From JAQVWU01 sp964628455 (GTDB lineage: Bacteria > Bacillota > Clostridia > Oscillospirales > CAG-272), in the NCBI GenBank assembly GCA_964628455.1, contig CAZVPD010000191.1, forward strand, positions 1 through 6,465: a stretch of DNA of 6,465 nt. The letters are read 5' to 3'. Below are positions 1 to 4,790 of the stretch, piece by piece. Below the pieces are notes generated by a model, which did not search any database, was not told where the DNA came from, and worked only from the letters and a program-made list of their open reading frames with translations. The position numbers and the translations under genes were made by a program. Numbering within the stretch: position 1 is the stretch's first letter; every line of letters starts with the position of its first letter.

Positions 1-1
1 A

Positions 2-31
2 TTGACAAACTATCAATTGATAGTGTATAAT
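2..31 (+). promoter_or_regulatory. Sigma-A promoter of the MqsR-like/Panacea toxin-antitoxin operon
   Basis: TTGACA at 2-7 and TATAAT at 26-31 are both perfect consensus hexamers, separated by 18 bp. Transcription would begin near position 37-39, giving an unusually short leader before the GTG at 50. The spacer is almost entirely a perfect palindrome (9-24), so the promoter is probably autoregulated. The TTG at 2 lies inside the -35 box and is therefore a poor start codon. Confidence 0.8.
9..24. promoter_or_regulatory. Perfect 16-bp palindromic operator candidate
   Basis: ACTATCAATTGATAGT is identical to its own reverse complement over all 16 bases and lies between the -35 and -10 hexamers. 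A repressor bound here would block RNA polymerase directly. The obvious candidate is the antitoxin encoded at 489-1544, which carries an XRE-type DNA-binding domain; autorepression by the antitoxin is the rule for type II modules. Binding itself is inferred. Confidence 0.7.
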
Positions 32-36
32 GAGAC

Positions 37-41
37 AGGAG
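37..41 (+). promoter_or_regulatory. Ribosome binding site deciding the toxin start
   Basis: AGGAG lies 8 nt before the GTG at 50. Because the predicted transcription start falls around 37-39, the site would be at the extreme 5' end of the mRNA, so translation of the toxin may be weak or nearly leaderless. Confidence 0.55.
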
Positions 42-49
42 CAAAAAAG

Positions 50-463
50 GTGAGTCCGAAAATAATTTCGTCGGAAGCAGATGTATTAGATTTTATAAAG
101 AATCTGAAGGAAGTGCTTACCGATCCTTTATTTGATTTGTCAAAAGACCTGGATATCCTGCCGAAAAAATCCACTGAGCTTCCGTCCGATCCGTATACGA
201 CATTCAACACGATGATGGCTCTCGGATTTGACAGCAGCGATGTGTTGACTCAGCTTTTAACTCTGGAAATCTCGGAATATCTGGAAACAGTGCCGGATAA
301 TAAGAACAGTGCGCTCCCGTCTTTTTTTGCTTTCGGCAGGACGATTCAACACCGGGAAGTCTATATCAAAGTGAAGATCCGTGACAAAAGCAACAGAAAA
401 GTTTTTTGTGTTTCGTTTCATTTTGCAAAATATCCGTTTCCTGTTGTAAGACCTTATACATGA
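50..463 (+). CDS. MqsR-like toxin of a type II toxin-antitoxin system
   Basis: This 137-residue protein (GTG start) probably is an mRNA interferase of the MqsR/RelE-like fold. Its C-terminal part carries FAFG (93-96), VYIKVKI (104-110) and FCVSFH (119-124). By eye these align with the end of E. coli MqsR (VYLKITV, then IVSFK), including a Tyr at the position of MqsR Tyr81; the MqsR Lys96 position is His124. The stretch near residue 58 (LGFDSSDVL) matches the MqsR LGLDF region. The start was chosen because AGGAG at 37-41 sits 8 nt upstream and a promoter covers 2-31. A TTG at 2 in the same frame would add 16 residues, and an even earlier start outside the window cannot be excluded. The antitoxin gene follows after 25 nt, so the two are co-transcribed. 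The toxin-first order is as in mqsRA. Confidence is high for the gene, moderate for MqsR-type ribonuclease activity. Confidence 0.75.
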   Translation: MSPKIISSEADVLDFIKNLKEVLTDPLFDLSKDLDILPKKSTELPSDPYTTFNTMMALGFDSSDVLTQLLTLEISEYLETVPDNKNSALPSFFAFGRTIQHREVYIKVKIRDKSNRKVFCVSFHFAKYPFPVVRPYT

Positions 464-488
464 ACCGGTAGGAAGGAAGTGATTTGCG

Positions 489-1544
489 TTGAATGAAAAG
501 AATACCGTAAGTTTTACGGAGATATACTGCCCTTTTTGCGGCAAAACTCACAGCCTTGAGAAGAGGGAAAGAATAAGTCAGGCAATCGTTAAAGACGAGG
601 TTGTCGACTATGAAGAAACCTATATTTTATGTCCTTTAAGCGACGATGAGGAAAATGAATTTGTGCCGGCCGGAATCATGGATGAAAATCTCCTGAGGGC
701 AAGAAATTCCTACAGAAAAAAGAAGTCGCTGTTAACCTCCGACGAAATCATGGGGATACGGAATTCCTACGGGCTGACGCAAAGCGAATTCTCCGCGCTG
801 CTCGGATGGGGCGAGGTAACCGTTACCCGATATGAGACAAAAACGATCCAGGATGAGACCTACGACTGTATGATGCGGATGGTATCGGATAATCCTGTTT
901 TCGCTATGGAATGCCTTGACAGGCACAGAGACAAATTCAGCCCGGAAAAATACGCCAAGATCCGTGCGGTCATTGCCGAAAAATCGGAAAAAACAGGAAC
1001 TGCTTTTTTTAAGAAGAAGGAGATCATCAGCCTCTATATAAATTTCAATACCGAAAGTGACCTGAACGGATATAAGTTGTTGGATATCGAAAAGCTTGAA
1101 AATGTGATGGCTTATTTCGCGCGGTTTGTCGATAATCTGTATAAAGTGAAGCTGATGAAGCTTCTGTGGTATGCGGATGCGATTTTTTTCGGCAGGTACG
1201 GCAAATCCTTGACGGGATTGGTTTACAGGCACATGCCGCTCGGAAGTCTTCCGATAGCGTACAACGAGATCATCTATCTGCCCGCCGTTAAAGTTGAAGA
1301 AGAAATCATCAATGATGAGATATGCTATAGGATCATGCCGGATAAAGAAGTGAACATCTCTGCTTTTTCATTGGAGGAACTGGATGTTCTGAATTCGGTT
1401 GCGGCTTTTTTCAGAAATTACAAAACGAATGAAATCATCGATTATATGCATAACGAAAAAGCCTATAAAGAAACCATGCCGAACCGGATCATTCCTTACA
1501 GCCTGGCAAAGCAGTTAAAGGATTGGAATTCCGATACCGTGTAA
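489..1544 (+). CDS. Panacea-domain antitoxin with MqsA-like N-terminus and XRE helix-turn-helix
   Basis: This 351-residue protein probably neutralises the toxin encoded just upstream and represses the operon. Three modules are visible. Residues 13-51 carry a zinc-finger-like segment with CPFCG (14-18) and a lone Cys48. Residues about 83-122 form an XRE-type helix-turn-helix (LTSDEIMGIRNSYGLTQ, then LLGWGEVTVTRYE and IQD), very like MqsA-type antitoxins. Residues about 203-345 form a Panacea/SocA (DUF4065) domain, marked by KLMKLLWYADAIFFGRYGKS and TGLVYRHMPLG. The Panacea domain is known as a neutralising module paired with many unrelated toxins. The TTG start at 489 is supported by GGAAGGAAG at 471-479; the ATG at 493 is out of frame. 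The gene sits 25 nt after the toxin stop. The expected second CxxC reads CPLS, so the zinc site lacks its fourth Cys. The domain assignment is confident; which segment binds the toxin is inference. Confidence 0.9.
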   Translation: MNEKNTVSFTEIYCPFCGKTHSLEKRERISQAIVKDEVVDYEETYILCPLSDDEENEFVPAGIMDENLLRARNSYRKKKSLLTSDEIMGIRNSYGLTQSEFSALLGWGEVTVTRYETKTIQDETYDCMMRMVSDNPVFAMECLDRHRDKFSPEKYAKIRAVIAEKSEKTGTAFFKKKEIISLYINFNTESDLNGYKLLDIEKLENVMAYFARFVDNLYKVKLMKLLWYADAIFFGRYGKSLTGLVYRHMPLGSLPIAYNEIIYLPAVKVEEEIINDEICYRIMPDKEVNISAFSLEELDVLNSVAAFFRNYKTNEIIDYMHNEKAYKETMPNRIIPYSLAKQLKDWNSDTV

Positions 1545-1783
1545 TTGAACAAATACCCGGAGGATCATCGGGAAGAGACAGAACAGGCAAAAAAATTAAT
1601 ATTCCGTAGAAGGTGAGTCCGCCGTCCGCGGGGGTTGTATCGCGCGATGTGATGTCACCGGAGCACGGGTCCGTCTTCCCGGATAAAGAAAATATTTATA
1701 AAAAACACACGGCGTTTCCCGCCTTTTTCGGTCGGACGGGCAAAGTGTCCGCCAGTCCGGTCTGTTCCGGAATACGCGGCGTT

Positions 1784-1825
1784 AAGGGGCTGCGGCAAAG
1801 TCTTTCGTTTGCCGCAGCCCCTTTT
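1784..1825. terminator. Strong, probably bidirectional rho-independent terminator
   Basis: AAGGGGCTGCGGCAAA (1784-1799) pairs perfectly over 16 bp with 1808-1823 around an 8-nt loop. On the + strand the stem ends in CCCCTTTT, so it can end the toxin-antitoxin transcript 240 nt after its stop codon. On the - strand the stem ends in CCCCTT, a weaker tail, and lies about 70 nt after the lipoprotein stop. It is the only strong hairpin between the convergent genes. Confidence 0.85.
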
Positions 1826-1842
1826 CCCGCGAAGCATGAAAG

Positions 1843-1863
1843 CGGTCCGCGGGCGCCGGACCG
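1843..1863 (-). other. GC-rich hairpin just after the lipoprotein gene
   Basis: CGGTCCG (1843-1849) and CGGACCG (1857-1863) form a 7-bp stem with a 7-nt loop. In the - strand transcript it comes 28 nt after the lipoprotein stop codon. No T tract follows, so it is more likely an mRNA-end stabiliser or chance structure than a terminator. Confidence 0.4.
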
Positions 1864-1891
1864 GCACGCCGGATCGCATTCGGTCACGGAG

Positions 1892-3354
1892 TCATTCGTT
1901 CATGTACCGGTATATCTCATTGTAATGGTTATAGAGGATCCCGCTGTTGGCTTCATACCACGAGGACAGACCGGTGGATCCGTCTTTGATCACGCCGGAA
2001 AGGACCGCCTTCATGCTGCCGCTGTAGAAGTGGTAAAAGGTGTAGGTAATGCCGTCGAAAATCATATCGAGCATTTTTTCGGATTCGACGTCCCGGATCG
2101 CTTTTCCGGTAAGCACGATGTCATAGTACGCGGGGACGATATACCGCAGGCTTGCGGCGCACAGGGCTTCGGTGATGACTCCGGTCCGTTCGGTGTCGGT
2201 CGCCGAGACCGGAACCGCGCAGACCATGCCCCACTGGTCGGAGATCGTCCGGTAGCGGTCCTGCGCCTCGTCGTATTTCGGGATCGGGATGATCCCGAAA
2301 TCGATCTCCTCCGCGCGGTATGCCGCAGCGCGCGAGGACACGTCGAACCAGAACAGAGCGCGGCTGTCAAAGAACATCGTGCGGCTTTTGTTGTCGGACT
2401 CGTCGTTCACCGCTTCCGCAAAGACGCGGTTGTTCTCATGGAACAGGCTGTACAGTTTGTTTTCGACATCCTGCATCTTCTCGGTCATGATATTGAGCAC
2501 AGGCTCGTTTTCGCCTTTTTCGACCGCCGAAACGTCAAAGGCCGTCAGGAAAACGTCGGGCCAGAAATTCGAATTATAGCAGATCGCGTANNNNNNNNNN
2601 AAACGTCACCGGCGTCGAATTTCGAATCGCCGTTGACGTCGGCCGAAAAATCGCCCGTAAGCGCGAGCAGGCGGTCCAGCGTCCATTTGCCGCTGTTCAC
2701 CGTTTCGTAGAGATCGCCGACGTTATAATTCGCCGCGGCCGTTTTGTTGAAATACATGAGGTACGTGTTTTCCATCATGGACCAGTTGATATCGCCGGCT
2801 ATAAAATAGACGCTGTCTTTGATCGAGGCTGTTTCCGTGATCTCCCGGTTCCAGTAGGATTTTTCGAGGTTGATGTACGGGATATCGTTCCACTTCAGCA
2901 GATAACCTCCTGTCAGGAGATTTTTCGCCGATTCGGCGAAAGTCACGGCGATCAGGTCGATCTCGTCTTCGCCGGCCGAGATATACCCGGAAAGATCTTT
3001 TGCCTGGGTCCCCGAATATCCCGCGGACAGCGTCTCTATGCTCACGCCGAAGCGCTCTTCGACATCCGCGTTGCGGGAATAGACCGCGTCGTTGATCGTG
3101 TCCCCGTTCGTTTCCGCGCGGTCGTATTTTTCCGCCCCGAGGCTTTCGGGCATCGGCATGGCGATCGTAAAAACATAGCCGTCGAAATCAAAGCTTCCGG
3201 TTATTTCGTCGTCATAAGGCAGAACGGTTTCGACGGCTTCCGCCGTCGTTTCCCGCGCGGTCGTCTCGTCCGCGGCTCCGTTGTCCCCGGCACAGGAAGT
3301 TATGACTGCCGGTAAAAGAAGCAAAAGGATCAGCGCCGGATTTTTTAAACGCAT
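1892..3354 (-). CDS. Extracellular solute-binding lipoprotein, ABC transporter (interrupted by an assembly gap)
   Basis: This is probably the substrate-capturing lipoprotein of a carbohydrate-type ABC importer, anchored outside the membrane. The N-terminus is a signal peptide with a long Leu run and lipobox ITSC, giving a lipidated Cys21, followed by a Thr/Glu/Ala-rich linker (about 24-50). The body reads like family 1 solute-binding proteins of Clostridia: a VEERFGV motif, an acidic calcium-loop-like DVNGDSKFDAGD (239-250), and near the C-terminus DFGIIPIPKYDE, WGMVCAVP, ERTGVITEALCAAS and VPAYYDIVLTGKA. The ATG at 3354 is preceded by GGGGAG (3367-3362). Ten N at 2591-2600 split the frame: the two halves are one base out of register across the placeholder, but together they make one family-length protein of about 490 residues. 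The stop is at 1892-1894. No permease or ATPase gene is in the window, so the substrate is unknown. The family call is confident; intactness is inferred. Confidence 0.85.
2591..2600. other. Assembly gap (10 N)
   Basis: Ten undetermined bases lie inside the lipoprotein gene. Reading frame on the - strand is codon-phase 0 before the gap and shifted after it, so the true missing length is not 10 if the gene is intact (it should be 2 modulo 3). The protein family suggests only a few residues are missing. Confidence 0.95.
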
Positions 3355-3361
3355 AAGATCA

Positions 3362-3367
3362 CTCCCC
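3362..3367 (-). promoter_or_regulatory. Ribosome binding site of the lipoprotein gene
   Basis: GGGGAG on the - strand lies 7 nt before the ATG at 3354 and fixes the start that yields a complete lipoprotein signal peptide. Confidence 0.75.
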
Positions 3368-3424
3368 GTTTTTGATTTTTATGAGCGCCTGCCGTACGCG
3401 CGTTCTCTCCCGATGATGACCCGG

Positions 3425-3440
3425 ATCCCGCGCGCGGGAT
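3425..3440. repeat. 16-bp perfect GC-rich palindrome in the lipoprotein leader
   Basis: ATCCCGCGCGCGGGAT is perfectly self-complementary. It lies within the predicted 5' untranslated region of the - strand lipoprotein mRNA, about 70 nt upstream of the start codon. As RNA it could fold as a 6-bp stem with a 4-nt loop; as DNA it could be a protein site. Its role is unknown. Confidence 0.5.
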
Positions 3441-3494
3441 AAGACGGCCGGACAGAATCCGTTGATGAAGCGTCAGGAAAATATTTCCTATTTG

Positions 3495-3523
3495 ATTATA
3501 CTGTTCCGGTACAATTTTGTCAA
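3495..3523 (-). promoter_or_regulatory. Perfect sigma-A promoter of the lipoprotein gene
   Basis: On the - strand TTGACA (3523-3518) and TATAAT (3500-3495) are separated by exactly 17 bp. Transcription would start near 3488, giving a leader of about 134 nt. An 8-bp palindrome AACCGGTT (3522-3529) adjoins the -35 box and could be an operator. Confidence 0.8.
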
Positions 3524-3546
3524 CCGGTTTAAGAAAACAGTATAAT
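3517..3546 (+). promoter_or_regulatory. Divergent promoter facing away from the lipoprotein gene
   Basis: On the + strand TTGTCA (3517-3522) and TATAAT (3541-3546) are separated by 18 bp. The -35 hexamer overlaps that of the lipoprotein promoter on the other strand. There is no coding gene downstream on the + strand, so activity would yield a short non-coding or antisense RNA. Confidence 0.5.
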
Positions 3547-3599
3547 TTTGATCGGTTCTGCCCGTTTGTTTCCGGGTTATGTTATAGGACAGAGAAGAC

Positions 3600-3639
3600 A
3601 ATAAATAAAAACCGCCTCAGGCGTTCACACACTCAGGCG
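3600..3639 (-). terminator. Rho-independent terminator of the hicAB operon
   Basis: On the - strand CGCCTGAG (3639-3632) pairs with CTGAGGCG (3620-3613), with one internal G/G mismatch and an 11-nt loop, and is followed by GGTTTTTATTTATT. It lies about 150 nt after the hicB stop. CTCAGGCG also occurs twice as a direct repeat within the same stretch, giving an alternative pairing. Confidence 0.65.
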
Positions 3640-3737
3640 ATAAAAAACTTTATATTTTTCGGCGCATTTACAGCCGGATTTTAAAATTCACCGGTATACT
3701 GCCGGCTTTGGCTGTCAAACCGGATACAATGATCTTC

Positions 3738-3773
3738 AAATATGAAAACAACACCCCGGCAAACTTCATATTT
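3738..3773. repeat. 9-bp inverted repeat downstream of hicB
   Basis: AAATATGAA (3738-3746) and TTCATATTT (3765-3773) are perfectly inverted with an 18-nt loop. In the hic transcript this hairpin would follow the hicB stop by 16 nt. It has no T tract, so a role in mRNA 3' stability is more likely than termination; no function is shown. Confidence 0.45.
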
Positions 3774-3789
3774 TCTGTCTGTTGTAAAT

Positions 3790-4278
3790 TCATTGGTGTA
3801 ATTCCGGGAACATAAACAATACGTCATCTTCCTTTTTAATGTTTATACTGCCGGCTGTTTCCGATCGAATGTCCGGCGTTAAATTCAAAGTGTCTCTCAG
3901 CGCTTTTTGCAGCAACTGCGAGAAATTCACTTCTGCCCTTTCTGCCATATAATTCAGCCATGAAGGAATGGTAAGTGTCTTTTTTACGGATTTATGGCTG
4001 TTCCTCTTTGCATATTCCGCCATATCCAGGACAACATAATTGATAAATTCGTCATCGGCATTTGCTTTGATATCGAATATATTTGAAGGGGAAGGTATTT
4101 TCTCATCATCCTCCATGCTTGTCAGGATCCATCCCGATGCGGCGTCGACAGCCATTTCCATGGCTTCCTCCAGAGATGCGCCTTCGGTCACGCAGCCGGG
4201 AAGATCGGGAAACAGAACACTGTATCCCTGTTCCGTGCCGGAGAATTTTTTAAAGACCGCGGGATAAATTATTTTCAT
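3790..4278 (-). CDS. hicB: HicB-family antitoxin
   Basis: This 162-residue protein is the antitoxin of a HicAB module: it should bind HicA and repress the operon. The N-terminal half is the HicB partial RNase-H-like fold, with GYSVLFPDLPGCVTEGASLE at 18-37, the family hallmark. The C-terminal part (about 99-130) is a ribbon-helix-helix DNA-binding segment: KKTLTIPSWLNYMAERAEVN followed by FSQLLQKAL. A tail of about 30 residues (133-162, ending LFMFPELHQ) extends past the usual HicB end. The ATG at 4278 overlaps the hicA stop in an ATGA arrangement and has AGGTGA (4290-4285) 6 nt upstream, so hicA and hicB are translationally coupled. The family call is confident. The DNA site is inferred to lie in the promoter at 4530-4558. 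Confidence 0.93.
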   Translation of the reverse strand: MKIIYPAVFKKFSGTEQGYSVLFPDLPGCVTEGASLEEAMEMAVDAASGWILTSMEDDEKIPSPSNIFDIKANADDEFINYVVLDMAEYAKRNSHKSVKKTLTIPSWLNYMAERAEVNFSQLLQKALRDTLNLTPDIRSETAGSINIKKEDDVLFMFPELHQ

Positions 4279-4490
4279 CTCTGTTCACCTGTATCCTTTT
4301 TGTCTGACAGACCTGCCTGCTGCCTGATCATTTTTTCGGTATTGATATTCAAATCGCGGTTGTGAACCGGTATCGTGACTTTCCCTTTTTTCACCGGATG
4401 TTTATATTGTCTGTGACTGCCCTTCTGACTGTAAAAATACCATCCGTCGTCTTCTATGATCCGTTCCATATCCCGGGGTTTTATCGGCAT
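4275..4490 (-). CDS. hicA: HicA-family mRNA interferase toxin
   Basis: This 71-residue protein is the HicA toxin, a small dsRBD-like ribonuclease that cleaves mRNA independently of codon frame. The start of the family, PIKPRDMERIIEDDGW, is at residues 2-17, and the catalytic motif GSHRQYKHP is at 24-32, with His26 as the expected active-site residue. VTIPVHNRDLNINT (38-51) and IRQQAGL close the fold. The ATG at 4490 was chosen because AAAGGA (4504-4499) is 8 nt upstream and the usual HicA N-terminus begins there. A GTG at 4523 in the same frame would add 11 residues, but it falls at the predicted transcription start. The toxin-first order and the 4-bp overlap with hicB are typical. All key residues are present, so the toxin is probably active. 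Confidence 0.93.
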   Translation of the reverse strand: MPIKPRDMERIIEDDGWYFYSQKGSHRQYKHPVKKGKVTIPVHNRDLNINTEKMIRQQAGLSDKKDTGEQR

Positions 4491-4529
4491 TGGTAACGTC
4501 CTTTCAACGCAATACAAATCCACACGTTT

Positions 4530-4558
4530 ATTATAACACGTGTACTACGTATTGTCAA
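4530..4558 (-). promoter_or_regulatory. Proximal hicAB promoter
   Basis: On the - strand TTGACA (4558-4553) and TATAAT (4535-4530) are both perfect and 17 bp apart. Transcription would begin near 4523, 33 nt before hicA. The spacer carries the palindrome ACACGTGT next to the -10 box and CAATAC/GTATTG inverted arms flank the promoter (4510-4515 and 4549-4554). Confidence 0.8.
4536..4543. promoter_or_regulatory. Candidate HicB operator
   Basis: ACACGTGT is an 8-bp palindrome that abuts the -10 box of the proximal hic promoter. The half-site ACACGT recurs at 4522-4527, just beyond the -10. HicB proteins with ribbon-helix-helix domains usually bind such short repeats at their own promoter; binding here is inferred. 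Confidence 0.45.
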
Positions 4559-4566
4559 GAGTTTCA

Positions 4567-4648
4567 ATAATCGGCATCGTCTGAATATTTTCTCGCCTCA
4601 AGAAATCCGTTTACCGGATATCCGGAAAATATTACCTGTGCCGATTAT
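4567..4648. repeat. 82-bp nested inverted-repeat element upstream of hicA
   Basis: Outer arms ATAATCGGCA (4567-4576) and TGCCGATTAT (4639-4648) are perfect 10-bp inverted repeats. Inside them AATATTTTC (4584-4592) and GAAAATATT (4625-4633) form a second 9-bp pair, and ATCCG (4605-4609) with CGGAT (4615-4619) a third. The right outer arm overlaps the -10 box of the distal hic promoter. It could be a structured leader, a looping operator or a small mobile remnant. Confidence 0.6.
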
Positions 4649-4672
4649 ACCTTTTTTTCATATTTTTGTCAA
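4644..4672 (-). promoter_or_regulatory. Distal hicAB promoter
   Basis: On the - strand TTGACA (4672-4667) and TATAAT (4649-4644) are perfect and 17 bp apart. Transcription from here would start near 4637, run through the inner nested repeat and the proximal promoter, and reach hicA with a leader of about 147 nt. Confidence 0.7.
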
Positions 4673-4712
4673 CGGGTCATCAAAAATATCCCGATGTTCC
4701 GCCGGTCCCACC

Positions 4713-4757
4713 CGGGAGCGAAAAAACCGCCTCCGGCAATGGTAATTACCATGGATT
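4713..4757 (+). repeat. Palindrome-centred direct repeat, copy 1
   Basis: This 45-bp copy contains the perfect 14-bp palindrome ATGGTAATTACCAT (4739-4752). It shares CGGG, an A-rich run, a CTCC segment and GTAATTACCATGGATT with copy 2, 78 bp downstream. It lies about 170 bp upstream of the -10 box of the glycosidase-like gene and may be a regulator site. Confidence 0.55.
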
Positions 4758-4790
4758 TTGATGTGAAGACGCGCGGGACGGCACTTTATA

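Larger units (their letters stand above)
1545..1891. other. Gene-free convergent intergenic region
   Basis: These bases separate the end of the + strand toxin-antitoxin operon from the end of the - strand solute-binding-protein gene. They hold one strong terminator (1784-1825), a GC-rich 7-bp hairpin (1843-1863) and a minor 5-bp hairpin (CGGAC 1733-1737 with GTCCG 1747-1751). No credible coding sequence, promoter or RNA gene was recognised; reading frames here continue as antisense shadows of the neighbouring gene. Confidence 0.7.
3495..3546. repeat. Inverted repeat enclosing both divergent -10 boxes
   Basis: ATTATACTGTT (3495-3505) and AACAGTATAAT (3536-3546) are perfect 11-bp inverted arms separated by 30 bp. 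Each arm includes one of the two divergent -10 elements, and the centre coincides with the shared -35 region. A regulator binding both arms, or DNA symmetry alone, could couple the two promoters. Confidence 0.65.
3355..3789. other. Gene-free region holding the lipoprotein leader, divergent promoters and hic terminator
   Basis: No protein-coding gene was found here on either strand. From left to right it holds the roughly 134-nt leader of the lipoprotein mRNA with a 16-bp GC palindrome, two divergent promoters sharing a -35 region, a possible short + strand transcript (about 3553-3660), the terminator of the hic operon on the - strand, and an inverted repeat shortly after hicB. Confidence 0.7.

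Noticed and set aside
732..1232. - strand frame inside the antitoxin gene
   Set aside because: Shadow of the Panacea antitoxin; no initiation signals and no family pattern.
1613..2710. Long + strand open frame across the terminator and the lipoprotein gene
   Set aside because: It runs antisense to a well-recognised solute-binding protein, crosses the N gap and a strong terminator, and has no start context or family resemblance.
3613..3639. CTCAGGCG direct repeats as a CRISPR-like or iteron array
   Set aside because: Only two 8-bp copies 8 bp apart; they are better explained as the arms of the terminator hairpin.
3672..3707. AGCCGG/CCGGCT inverted repeat
   Set aside because: Only 6 bp with a 24-nt loop in a region rich in CCGG; expected by chance.
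4567..4648. Nested inverted repeat as a + strand rho-independent terminator (followed by CTTTTTTT)
   Set aside because: No + strand gene lies upstream, the stem is interrupted by large internal loops, and the T run is better explained as the spacer of the distal hic promoter on the other strand.
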